Below, in pieces: positions 18,610-26,324 of a DNA stretch of 64,000 nucleotides (position 1 is the stretch's first letter; every line of letters begins with the position of its first letter). The notes beneath the pieces were generated by a model. The model was given only the letters and a program-made list of their open reading frames with translations. It made no database searches and was not told where the DNA came from. Made by a program: the position numbers and the translations under genes. The DNA is from Cyanobacteria bacterium SZAS-4 (GTDB taxonomy: Bacteria > Cyanobacteriota > Vampirovibrionia > Obscuribacterales > Obscuribacteraceae), in NCBI GenBank assembly GCA_018266255.1, contig JAFEAT010000013.1:124001-188000 (forward strand). Direction: 5' to 3'.

Positions 18610-19511
18610 GCGACGAACGTAATAAGCCAGATCGAAAACGCCCTCCGTCGCTTACTCCGCCGGTTGCGATTCCAGACACTCTTGTAGTTCCCGAAAATAC
18701 GATTTACACCATTCCAGATCAATTGGAGTTTCAATCCACATCCTACTTCGAAAAATGCACGAGCAAGAGATCCTGGTTTTCGTCCAACTTCTATAATTGC
18801 CTGCCAATTGTTTTCGGTAACCAGCATGGATTTTTGCTTGTCGCAACTTATCCCTTCGTTTGTCGCTGGAGCGGCAGTAATGCGCCTGACGGAGTGGCCA
18901 TCCACAAGTTAGACAAGACTGAATGCGACGATCTTTTTATTACATCGCACTTCGGCCATGGCATATTGACCATACAATCGAGACATCACTTCAGGACGCC
19001 TAAAGGCGTTAACATGATGGTGAAGGCTCCTCCCAATTATCCGGTGCATGGATGTACCTGGATGGACGCAGTTGTAGAAACAGACAACTTACGACGAGAT
19101 TTTACTTTCAATATTAAAATCACGCGGCCGCAGATGGACATCTTTTTTGCAAAAGGAACTCCACTTGGTTGTATCGTACCGTATCCGCGCTTTTTTCTAG
19201 ACAAATACGAACTTAAGCCGCTCACTGATCCTGTCGAACTGGCCAAAGCGATAGAGACCACCAACAACTATTTTCGTGAACGCATCGTTCATCGAAACTC
19301 CGAGTACATAGAAACGCCTCAGCTTCGATACATGGAAGGCAAAGATATCTACGACACCTACTTCGAAATGCATCAGAAATCTCTAGATAGTGGTGCATGG
19401 TGGAACTCGAGTTGTCCAGCAAGTCATCCGACACCGGATCCAAAACAGCAGCCACCGAAACAGCAGCCACCGAATGTGGCGAAGAAAAAGCGTAAGTCGA
19501 AAGACGTTTAA
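18606..19511 (+). CDS. DUF6065-like protein, copy 2
   Basis: A 301-residue protein whose ATG overlaps the upstream stop by four bases. It is the close paralogue of the 7613-8497 product, with the blocks DTLVVP, FYNCLPIVFGNQHGF, SHFGHGILTIQ, FRTPKGVNMM, VETDNLRRDFTFN, GTPLGCIVPYPR and RYMEGKDIYDTY. The C-terminus differs: a Pro/Gln/Lys tail with a duplicated KQQPP and a basic end (KKKRKSKD), which may bind nucleic acid or an acidic partner. No signal peptide is seen. Function is unknown. Confidence 0.75.
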   Translation: MSDERNKPDRKRPPSLTPPVAIPDTLVVPENTIYTIPDQLEFQSTSYFEKCTSKRSWFSSNFYNCLPIVFGNQHGFLLVATYPFVCRWSGSNAPDGVAIHKLDKTECDDLFITSHFGHGILTIQSRHHFRTPKGVNMMVKAPPNYPVHGCTWMDAVVETDNLRRDFTFNIKITRPQMDIFFAKGTPLGCIVPYPRFFLDKYELKPLTDPVELAKAIETTNNYFRERIVHRNSEYIETPQLRYMEGKDIYDTYFEMHQKSLDSGAWWNSSCPASHPTPDPKQQPPKQQPPNVAKKKRKSKDV

Positions 19512-19554
19512 CTAGAACACGAACGACTAGCTACTTAAGTGCAACCAGGAAATG

Positions 19555-20730
19555 TCACTCGCGGAAAAATTTCAAACTTCGCAATTTCTTTCGCACAGGT
19601 TGTTCAAAAAACAGAAAAATGGCGACGGAATAAGCAACCGATACTAGCATGAAAATTATGCTTAGCACGGCCCGCTTGTCACTACCAAACATAGTCTCTC
19701 TGATGGCGACACCGGCGTAGTGCATGATGTAGAGCGCATAGCTAGATTCGCCTAACAAGATCAACCACGGCCATGCAAGTAATTTTGATAACACTGTCTT
19801 TCCAGACGCGATGGCCAGTATGATGCCAGCAAATGGTATGGCGAACTCAATCAGCAAGCTGCCCTGATCGAGCATCCAAAGAATCTTTTCAGGGCCGTCG
19901 TATTGATGCGCAGTACTTCGCCAAAATACTAACGAGATCAAAATTATCAGAGTCAAATTGCGTTGTTTTTCGGTATTGAAAAAACTGTATTTCAAACTCC
20001 GTGACTGGCTTTCGATAAAAATTCGGCCGGCGATGCAGCCGACAATAAATTCTGGTATACGCAGCGGTGGCAAATAGTTCTGAACGGCATAGTCGGGAGG
20101 AAACCCAATTGCATTAACAATATAAATCTCATTGACCACCCACATAGAAACGCCAATGGTGAGAGCAACCACAAACACTGAAAGTGCGATTGCATGAGTC
20201 AAATCTTTGATAGTGCGTGCCATAAAGCCGCAAATAAAGGGAAAACACAAGTAGAAAAAAAACTCAGTTGAAATGCTCCAAGACGGTATGTTCCAGAACA
20301 GAACATATGGAAACACCGGTATCCATGACTGCACACCGATCGCGTTCACGATCCATGAAACACCGTAGTCCCATGGGTAGTGCCCGGCGTCGTCCATTGG
20401 CGCTCTGCGGAGAAGTAGTAGAACAGGTGTGTCGAGACAGAGCGCTAAAAGATATGTTGGATAGATGCGAGCAAATCTGAATTTTTGAAACCGCCAGAAA
20501 TCGCGAAGCCTGATGCCTTCTGCGAAAAGAGATTCATAATTGTAGGTCAAAATGAATCCACTGAGCACGAAAAAAAAGGTGACGCCAACATATCCGCCAA
20601 TCACCACCAATCGAACACTTTCGGGTGCGGGCGCAAGATAATCTCGAAAATGCAAAAGAAGAATTGCAAAAGCCGCAAAAAATCGCAGGCTGGTAAGTTG
20701 CGGGATGGTTCCGCTATTTACTTTACTCAA
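19555..20730 (-). CDS. Acyltransferase family 3 membrane protein
   Basis: A 391-residue integral membrane O-acyltransferase of the AT3/OafA type. It transfers acyl groups to sugars or other exported molecules. Evidence: LTSLRFFAAFAILLLHF (conserved Arg and the helix-1 His), GYVGVTFFFVLSGF, and about ten hydrophobic helices with a basic C-terminus. No SGNH extension is fused. The first possible start is TTG at 20730, because an in-frame stop lies six bases upstream. It is convergent with the DUF6065-like gene and follows the double-oxygenase gene by 26 bases, so the two minus-strand genes probably form an operon. Confidence 0.85.
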   Translation of the reverse strand: MSKVNSGTIPQLTSLRFFAAFAILLLHFRDYLAPAPESVRLVVIGGYVGVTFFFVLSGFILTYNYESLFAEGIRLRDFWRFQKFRFARIYPTYLLALCLDTPVLLLLRRAPMDDAGHYPWDYGVSWIVNAIGVQSWIPVFPYVLFWNIPSWSISTEFFFYLCFPFICGFMARTIKDLTHAIALSVFVVALTIGVSMWVVNEIYIVNAIGFPPDYAVQNYLPPLRIPEFIVGCIAGRIFIESQSRSLKYSFFNTEKQRNLTLIILISLVFWRSTAHQYDGPEKILWMLDQGSLLIEFAIPFAGIILAIASGKTVLSKLLAWPWLILLGESSYALYIMHYAGVAIRETMFGSDKRAVLSIIFMLVSVAYSVAIFLFFEQPVRKKLRSLKFFRE

Positions 20731-20756
20731 ATTTCACCAGTAGAAAGCTACGAAGG

Positions 20757-22526
20757 TCACTTTTTTCCTATTTCTGGAAGGAACATCTCACCGTCTCCGT
20801 TTTCACGAAACCACTTGGTGATGATGATCTTCTGCCCCTCTTCCACTGGCATCCCCCAGTGCATTGTATTGACATTGGGTGTGCCGTCTTTATTGAGATT
20901 GTTCCACGCCAATGCCTTTCCTTTCTTCGGATAAAAAGTTTTACCAAGCTTGGTAAACTTAGTGCCACCGCCTTTGGTGGTATCGCGAAGATAAACCATG
21001 ACAGTCCAGGTGCGATTGCCGCGGCCGGTGCAATGCTCATCATATTCATCTGTATCAGGCTCGAAGTAGTCGGTATGCGGCTTGAATTCCTGCCCGATCT
21101 CATATTTTTGAACTTGAACCCCTTCCGTATGAGACAAATTTACACCAAGAGCGGTGGCTAATTTCAGATCGATTTTTTTGACAATTTCGAAACTGTCGAC
21201 CGACATGTCACTGGAGTAGCTTGTTCGATAACCATTATTGGTGTTGGTCACTGTCGAGGGTTTCATGTTCGATTCGTTCAAAATGGCGACCATAGCATCG
21301 CATTCTTCTTCCGTCAAGAAATTCTCAATCACAAAAATTTGTGCCAGCTTTGTATCTACCTGCTCAACGTTTTTGTACAATTTTTTCAAACGCTTCACAG
21401 GCACGGTATACAAGGCTTTATGATCGACGACGGAGTTAGACTTGTGTACAGGCTTTCCGTATCCGCCATTTGTCGTCTTCGACTCATCACCACTTTCATC
21501 GGGATGCACCCACTCAAATTTGTTCGGAAAGAGGAAGTTCGTAAACGATAATGAGATGCTCGGATCGAGAGATCTAACGTGATGCCACCATCCCGCTGGA
21601 ATGAAAAGCACTTCTCCCGGGTTCAAATCGACATCAATCACAGTTGCGTCTTTGAACTTCGGAAATCGCTTGTAGTCTGGGTTTTCGCAATCTACCTGGC
21701 TGTAAACCGCATAATGGTTGTAAATCAAATCGAGCTCATTTGGTGGCACTAACTTCACGTGTTTCCTACCAACAACCTGAGCCAAAAATATGTTTAGCTC
21801 ATCGTGGTGCAGCGGTGTTATGGTGCCTTTTGGACCGAACCAGAGAAACAACCAGTCTCCAGTCGCGTCCATGTTCAGGTATTCTGGAAAACCACCTATA
21901 TCGTCGAGCAATTTCTTGGCTCCAGGACGAGTAAAAAAACCGTTTCGTGCGGTCAGATAGAAATCGTTAGTCTCGCCCCGTTTGTACACAAGATCGACAA
22001 AGTCGTTAAACGCAACCTCTTTTCGATGTGGCTCATTTTTTATCTCGAACTCTGGACTAGTTTCTCTCTTTGCCTGAATCTCAACTATCATGTCGCCACA
22101 CGTCGACTTCAAATATTCAGGCGTCCATTTTGTCAGTGCTTTCCAATCGCTCATGAGGTCACACAAAATCACCGGACGATTGGCTGCGTAATATTGCTCG
22201 AGAAATTCTGCACGCCCTAAATAACTACGGCGTTCAATTACACGTGTCTTGGGGTTGAGCGCTGCAAGCTCTCTTTGTATTAACAGAATCGCGTCGCGTT
22301 TATCGGTCGGCTGAAGTGGCGTTCGAGTCTTTGCTACTTGCGCTTCCTCCTTGCCCTGCAAATGTTGTGAGTTTTCAGGAAAGCTGTCACCCATGGCTTC
22401 GCGTATTGCAGTGACTGGGAATTCCTGATTTAGCAAAATCTCCAAAATGCCCTCGGTATCACAGTCACGGCTAATGTTTAACCGAGTCCATTCAACCCAA
22501 CCTTTGTCTAGAACGCGCTCCGCCAT
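20757..22526 (-). CDS. Cupin-8/JmjC and prolyl-4-hydroxylase double dioxygenase
   Basis: A 589-residue protein carrying two different Fe(II)/2-oxoglutarate oxygenase domains. An N-terminal helical segment (NISRDCDTEGILEILLN) is followed by a cupin-8/JmjC domain (about 95-340) with HHDELN (iron His 240/241, Asp 242) and GWWHH (distal His 315). The C-terminal P4Hc domain (about 395-575) has KPHTDYF (H484, D486), GGGTKF, MHWGMP (H556) and the 2-oxoglutarate Lys in GQKIIITKW. Both active sites look complete. GAGGATAA precedes the ATG. Such enzymes hydroxylate protein side chains or small molecules; the target here is unknown. Confidence 0.85.
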   Translation of the reverse strand: MAERVLDKGWVEWTRLNISRDCDTEGILEILLNQEFPVTAIREAMGDSFPENSQHLQGKEEAQVAKTRTPLQPTDKRDAILLIQRELAALNPKTRVIERRSYLGRAEFLEQYYAANRPVILCDLMSDWKALTKWTPEYLKSTCGDMIVEIQAKRETSPEFEIKNEPHRKEVAFNDFVDLVYKRGETNDFYLTARNGFFTRPGAKKLLDDIGGFPEYLNMDATGDWLFLWFGPKGTITPLHHDELNIFLAQVVGRKHVKLVPPNELDLIYNHYAVYSQVDCENPDYKRFPKFKDATVIDVDLNPGEVLFIPAGWWHHVRSLDPSISLSFTNFLFPNKFEWVHPDESGDESKTTNGGYGKPVHKSNSVVDHKALYTVPVKRLKKLYKNVEQVDTKLAQIFVIENFLTEEECDAMVAILNESNMKPSTVTNTNNGYRTSYSSDMSVDSFEIVKKIDLKLATALGVNLSHTEGVQVQKYEIGQEFKPHTDYFEPDTDEYDEHCTGRGNRTWTVMVYLRDTTKGGGTKFTKLGKTFYPKKGKALAWNNLNKDGTPNVNTMHWGMPVEEGQKIIITKWFRENGDGEMFLPEIGKK

Positions 22527-22651
22527 CTGCAGTTATCCTCTTTTATAGACTAATAAACAATAGCAAAGAGCAAGTCTGATTTAAGAAGATTGTCTCCTTA
22601 ACAGCAAACTTGCTCGATAATGCATCACGCCCAATCGCTTGGTGCGTTGCC

Positions 22652-22673
22652 CCACCTCCGATTACGGAGGTGG
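22652..22673. other. Perfect hairpin enclosing the stop codon of the Pro-Thr pseudopilin
   Basis: CCACCTCCG and CGGAGGTGG are perfect 9-bp arms around a four-base loop. On the minus strand the loop contains the TAA stop (22662-22664) of the gene ending here. There is no T-run after it, so it is not a standard terminator; it may stabilise the mRNA 3' end or affect termination. Confidence 0.7.
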
Positions 22674-23651
22674 TCCGCCGCCTACTGGCGGTGTTGGCGT
22701 TGGTGTTGGTGTCGGTGTCGGTGTTGGTGTTGGTGTTGGTTTAGGCGCTGGTGTCGGTGTTGGTGTTGGTGTTGGTTTAGGCGCTGGTGTTGGTGTTGGT
22801 GTTGGTGTTGGTTTAGGCGCTGGTGTTGGTGTTGGTGTTGGTGTTGGTGTTGGTTTGGGAGCTGGTGTTGGTGTCGGTGTGGGCTTAGGCGCTGGTGTAG
22901 GTGTGGGTTTAGGCGTTGGTGTAGGTGTGGGTTTAGGTGTTGGTGTTGGTGTTGGTTTAGGCGCTGGTGTGGGTGTTGGTTTAGGTGCCGGTGTTGGAGT
23001 CGGTTTAGGTGTGGGTGTTGGCGTCGGTGTCGGTGTTGGTTTAGGTGCCGGTGTCGGTGTCGGTGTAGGAGCAGGTGCCGGTGTGGGTGTCGGTGTAGGT
23101 GTAGGCTTAGGTGTCGGTGTGGGTGTCGGTGTAGGTGGAGGCGTAGGCGACGGAGTTACAATGAATGGCTGCCCCAACTCAGGGAAAATGTACGTCCGTG
23201 TGTATGTCATGGTGTCGTCTTTCAACTGCGCACCAAACAAATTGATCAAGACAGGAATCTTAATTGGCTCTGAAACGGTGACGAGGTTGTACGGCGCGGA
23301 AGACGCCTGTAACAGTACCGTTTGGTCAAACAGCTGGTTGACCATCGTAACCGTGACAGTAGGAGTTCCGACGAAAGGAGAGTTGGAATTGTGCGCGGCT
23401 AGAGCGGCTGTTGCAGCCGCTTGAGCAGCGTTTTGTGTACTTGGCTGGTCGAAGACGGTAACGCCGCCAACGACCTTTGTCAGGTATGGTGCTGAGGCGG
23501 CTGCACGAGCTGCATCTCGCGCCGCTTGGTCAGCGTTCACATAGGCGATCAGGGGAATCGCTACGTCAAGTGCAACTGCTCCGAAGGCAGCTACAAATAT
23601 AGACGTTGCCGCGACCTCAACAGTCACCGAACCTGATTTGATACGTTTCAT
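22662..23651 (-). CDS. TadE/TadG-like pseudopilin with Pro-Thr repeat tail
   Basis: A 329-residue protein. The N-terminus (MKRIKSGSVTVEVAATSIFV) is a pseudopilin-like helix, with Ala-rich helices up to about residue 95 as in TadE/TadG-like minor pilins. A beta-rich part follows (to about 163), then an uninterrupted Pro-Thr tail built of PTPTP with KPTP and APKPTP variants to the end, closing with PVGGGPPP. Such tails resemble cell-wall-spanning or mucin-like stalks and could be O-glycosylated; that is inference. It is last of a three-gene minus-strand Tad-like operon. The Val-Gly frame on the other strand is a shadow of the repeat. Confidence 0.8.
   Translation of the reverse strand: MKRIKSGSVTVEVAATSIFVAAFGAVALDVAIPLIAYVNADQAARDAARAAASAPYLTKVVGGVTVFDQPSTQNAAQAAATAALAAHNSNSPFVGTPTVTVTMVNQLFDQTVLLQASSAPYNLVTVSEPIKIPVLINLFGAQLKDDTMTYTRTYIFPELGQPFIVTPSPTPPPTPTPTPTPKPTPTPTPTPAPAPTPTPTPAPKPTPTPTPTPTPKPTPTPAPKPTPTPAPKPTPTPTPKPTPTPTPKPTPTPAPKPTPTPTPAPKPTPTPTPTPTPAPKPTPTPTPTPAPKPTPTPTPTPAPKPTPTPTPTPTPTPTPTPPVGGGPPP
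22689..23158 (-). repeat. Pro-Thr codon repeat array
   Basis: About 470 bases of near-repetitive six-base units (complement GGTGTT/GGTGTC) interrupted by Lys codons give 12-residue-scale units such as KPTPTPTPTPAP. Units differ at third positions, which suggests older expansion plus drift. Length change by recombination is likely. Confidence 0.9.
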
Positions 23652-23670
23652 GGAACTACAACCTCTTTCG

Positions 23671-25650
23671 TTATTGGTCTTGCAGAAGCACTAAGCTTCT
23701 AGCAATTGACTGGAAAGCCGAATTTAACTGACTTGCATTTGAAGTCTTGATGTATTGAGCACCGGTGCCGCTATTCTGAGCCATTGGACCTAGCAACGCA
23801 TCCTCTTGTGGAATCAGAAAAGCATTTTGAGCCAAACCGATTGTGTAGATAGGGATTTTCAGCCCGGAATTGTTGCAAGTCGTAGCCAACGCGATAATTG
23901 GTCCGTTTGCATTGTTGGGTCCTAGCGAGGTGGACGGGACACCATCTGTGAAGAATACGATCGCTCGCTTCGCAGTCGATCTCTTGAACGCTGTCATATC
24001 AGTGATGGCATTGTTCAAAGCATCGTAGATGTTGGTGGATATGGTGGGAACAGCTTGTTTGTTACCTGCCGCAACTGGATTGTACGGATTGAGTGTCGGG
24101 TCTGGAGGAGCCAAAGCCGCGAACGCTTGGTTGAAGGAAGCTGGAGACCCTGCACTGAGGGACACGAAAGGCAGAGGGAAAGTACCACCGGACGGGGCAC
24201 CGCCTTGAACATATGCAGTGGTAGGTGGATTGTTACCTACCGAGATCAAGTACTGAGCAGGCGACCCTGCTGTTGCAGGATAGGTCTGAACCGAGCTGGT
24301 GCTGGCAGTGGTGGCAAATGTGCAGAGTCCAAAGTGAGCATCAGTCGACAAGTTCATTGTCGTGACGAAGTTCTGAGAAGCCTGAAGCGCTTGATAGCTC
24401 GGCGTTGCGTTGATCGCAGCCATTTCCCAGTATTTGGCGTAAGTTTTGCCTATGTTTGCCGTCAAGACCCCGTTGTACGGGTTGAGGGCAGCGGCAGGGG
24501 CTCCACCTTGACTTGCGTTGTAAGTAGCAGTGTCAACTAGATTTCCACGTGACCATTCTGTATTGATTACAGCCTGGTTTTGCCAGTTTGCAGGAAGAAC
24601 ATATGCTGCTCCGAACGCACCGGCAGTAGGAATCACAACCATATCGGTCCAACTTCTGGCTGTTCCGTATGGGTTGTACCACTGCGGGTTCGCAACCCCA
24701 GGTGAAAGAAACGGTTGTACGGGTGAAGGAGTTATACCTACGTAAGCAACGGGTTGAGGCACACCAGCTACTAGTGAGCCAGGAGGTTGACCGGTTTCCG
24801 GCACAACGCCTGCTCCTGCTGTGGTGCAGCGCATCGCCTGGTTGAAAAAGGTTCGGTTATCAGTGAAGCTCAAATTCTGTGGAGGTACAGCGTTCACCGT
24901 AGTTCCGGCGACGACAGCAGCATTCGTGTTTGCTTGTCTGTAAATGGTGTCAGGCTGTCCACCAATGTTAGCTAGGAAATCGTAGTCAACGTGATTAGCA
25001 GCGACGTTCCAATATCGGTTCACGTAACAGACAACAGTTTGGTCGTCCATCGAGCCCGACAAGTCAAGACACAGGAACACATCGAGTTGTGGCAAGCCAC
25101 CAACGGCAGTGGCAGTAGCGGTTTCAGTGGGCATCAAACTGAGAATGATGCCAGGAGTCGAAAAGATTGGTGTGGTAGTGTACGAGATCGTCACCTGCAT
25201 CCTGACTGCGCCAGATGTCTGAAGGTCTGAATGCCAGCTGCCGTCTAAATTGATAAAAGACAGAGCGATGTTAGCTTTGTTGACGGATGGTGGCGGTAAC
25301 GGTCCAAGAGCAGGATTTCTGTTGATATCCACCGTTTCAACATTGTTGATCATGTTGTTGCCCAAGATTGAATTCAGTCTCAAGCAGTAGATAGCTTCGT
25401 TCGCACAACCGTTGTAGAGATTCTGTAGTGCGGTTCCAGACAGTGAACCAGTACCAGTCGAGACCGTGGCGATCGCGCCTGTTCCTGATAGAGCACAAGC
25501 TCCTGCCACGTTCTCCAACTGAGTGATCAGCAGGTAGTATCTACCCATCTCAAATCCAACGAGACACAGCGGCAGAACAATGAAAAATGCTATGAAGATT
25601 GTAAGCACAATCATCGAAGCGCCTTGTTTTGAGCGAGTCCTAACTTTCAT
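23671..25650 (-). CDS. TadG-like protein with von Willebrand factor A domain
   Basis: A 659-residue secreted or membrane-anchored protein. The N-terminus has the Tad-type anchor (GASMIVLTIFIAFFIVLPLCLV, then FEMGRYYLL). After a beta-rich region comes a vWA domain from about residue 188, with the metal-ion-dependent adhesion motif DLSGS at 196-200 and a late FFTDGVPS. Between these lies a large Asn/Pro/Ala-rich insertion. vWA domains mediate adhesion and assembly; TadG-like proteins are associated with Flp/Tad pili. It sits between two smaller pseudopilin genes, but no TadA, RcpA or prepilin peptidase is in the window, so these may be accessory surface proteins. Confidence 0.85.
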   Translation of the reverse strand: MKVRTRSKQGASMIVLTIFIAFFIVLPLCLVGFEMGRYYLLITQLENVAGACALSGTGAIATVSTGTGSLSGTALQNLYNGCANEAIYCLRLNSILGNNMINNVETVDINRNPALGPLPPPSVNKANIALSFINLDGSWHSDLQTSGAVRMQVTISYTTTPIFSTPGIILSLMPTETATATAVGGLPQLDVFLCLDLSGSMDDQTVVCYVNRYWNVAANHVDYDFLANIGGQPDTIYRQANTNAAVVAGTTVNAVPPQNLSFTDNRTFFNQAMRCTTAGAGVVPETGQPPGSLVAGVPQPVAYVGITPSPVQPFLSPGVANPQWYNPYGTARSWTDMVVIPTAGAFGAAYVLPANWQNQAVINTEWSRGNLVDTATYNASQGGAPAAALNPYNGVLTANIGKTYAKYWEMAAINATPSYQALQASQNFVTTMNLSTDAHFGLCTFATTASTSSVQTYPATAGSPAQYLISVGNNPPTTAYVQGGAPSGGTFPLPFVSLSAGSPASFNQAFAALAPPDPTLNPYNPVAAGNKQAVPTISTNIYDALNNAITDMTAFKRSTAKRAIVFFTDGVPSTSLGPNNANGPIIALATTCNNSGLKIPIYTIGLAQNAFLIPQEDALLGPMAQNSGTGAQYIKTSNASQLNSAFQSIARSLVLLQDQ

Positions 25651-25699
25651 CTTCGTACTCCAGTTCGGTCAGTTGTCTAAAGTGTTGCCGTGACGCTGT

Positions 25700-26197
25700 T
25701 TAAGGAGGAGCAAGGGCTTGTTGATTTTCGAAGTAACTTTGAGTCGTCATGTTTAGCGGTAGCGGACCACTCATCCCTGGGATTGATGTTCCAAAGAAAC
25801 TGGGCATCGGAATCAGAGGTGCGACCTGGCTATTGGCACTGACTTGCAAGTAGTAATTATCGTAGTTTTGATTACCAACTCCGACCTGATTGTAAGTTGT
25901 GGTGCGTGTCACCACTGAAACTGTGGCAGGAATGCTAACTGTTATCCCGACGAAAGCGTGGCTGGTCAGATAGTTATTTACTTCTGCTGTTGCCTTCGCC
26001 AGGTCTAGTTGCGCGGCACCATGTTGACAGGCATTTTTCACCAAGCAGTTAAACATGTAGATACGGTAGAAGAACGTGCCATAAATAATAAGTGGAACCG
26101 CGAATCCCATGAGTAATAACATTATGGCGCCTGGCAACTCTGCGATGCCGCTACCCCTGCTGTTTCTTCTTCTGTTTAAATGCATAACGAAATTCAC
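25700..26197 (-). CDS. TadE-like pseudopilin
   Basis: A protein of 165 residues from GTG 26197, which has GAGGAAAAC directly upstream; ATG 26185 is the alternative but lacks a spaced ribosome site. The N-terminus is basic (NRRRNSRG), then a hydrophobic pilin-like helix (GIAELPGAIMLLLMGFAVPL) with the Glu typical of TadE-type proteins. The rest is beta-rich with Asn and Tyr. First gene of the operon with the vWA protein and the Pro-Thr pseudopilin; probably co-assembles with them at the cell surface. Confidence 0.75.
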   Translation of the reverse strand: MNFVMHLNRRRNSRGSGIAELPGAIMLLLMGFAVPLIIYGTFFYRIYMFNCLVKNACQHGAAQLDLAKATAEVNNYLTSHAFVGITVSIPATVSVVTRTTTYNQVGVGNQNYDNYYLQVSANSQVAPLIPMPSFFGTSIPGMSGPLPLNMTTQSYFENQQALAPP

Positions 26198-26324
26198 GTT
26201 TTCCTCAACGATGACCAAATATAACCTGCCCAGACCGACCTCAGCGGTAACGGTCCGACTAGTTTTTTAATAAACTCTAAAATTAGTCCAACACGCGCAT
26301 CTTGGCTACCTGACACCTGCAATC

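Noticed and set aside
22542..22547. TATAAA as -10 box for the double-oxygenase gene
   Set aside because: Too close to the start codon to leave room for a ribosome site, and no -35 box.
22639..23424. 261-codon Val-Gly repeat frame on the plus strand
   Set aside because: It is the complement of the Pro-Thr repeat; the minus frame has a pseudopilin N-terminus and operon context.
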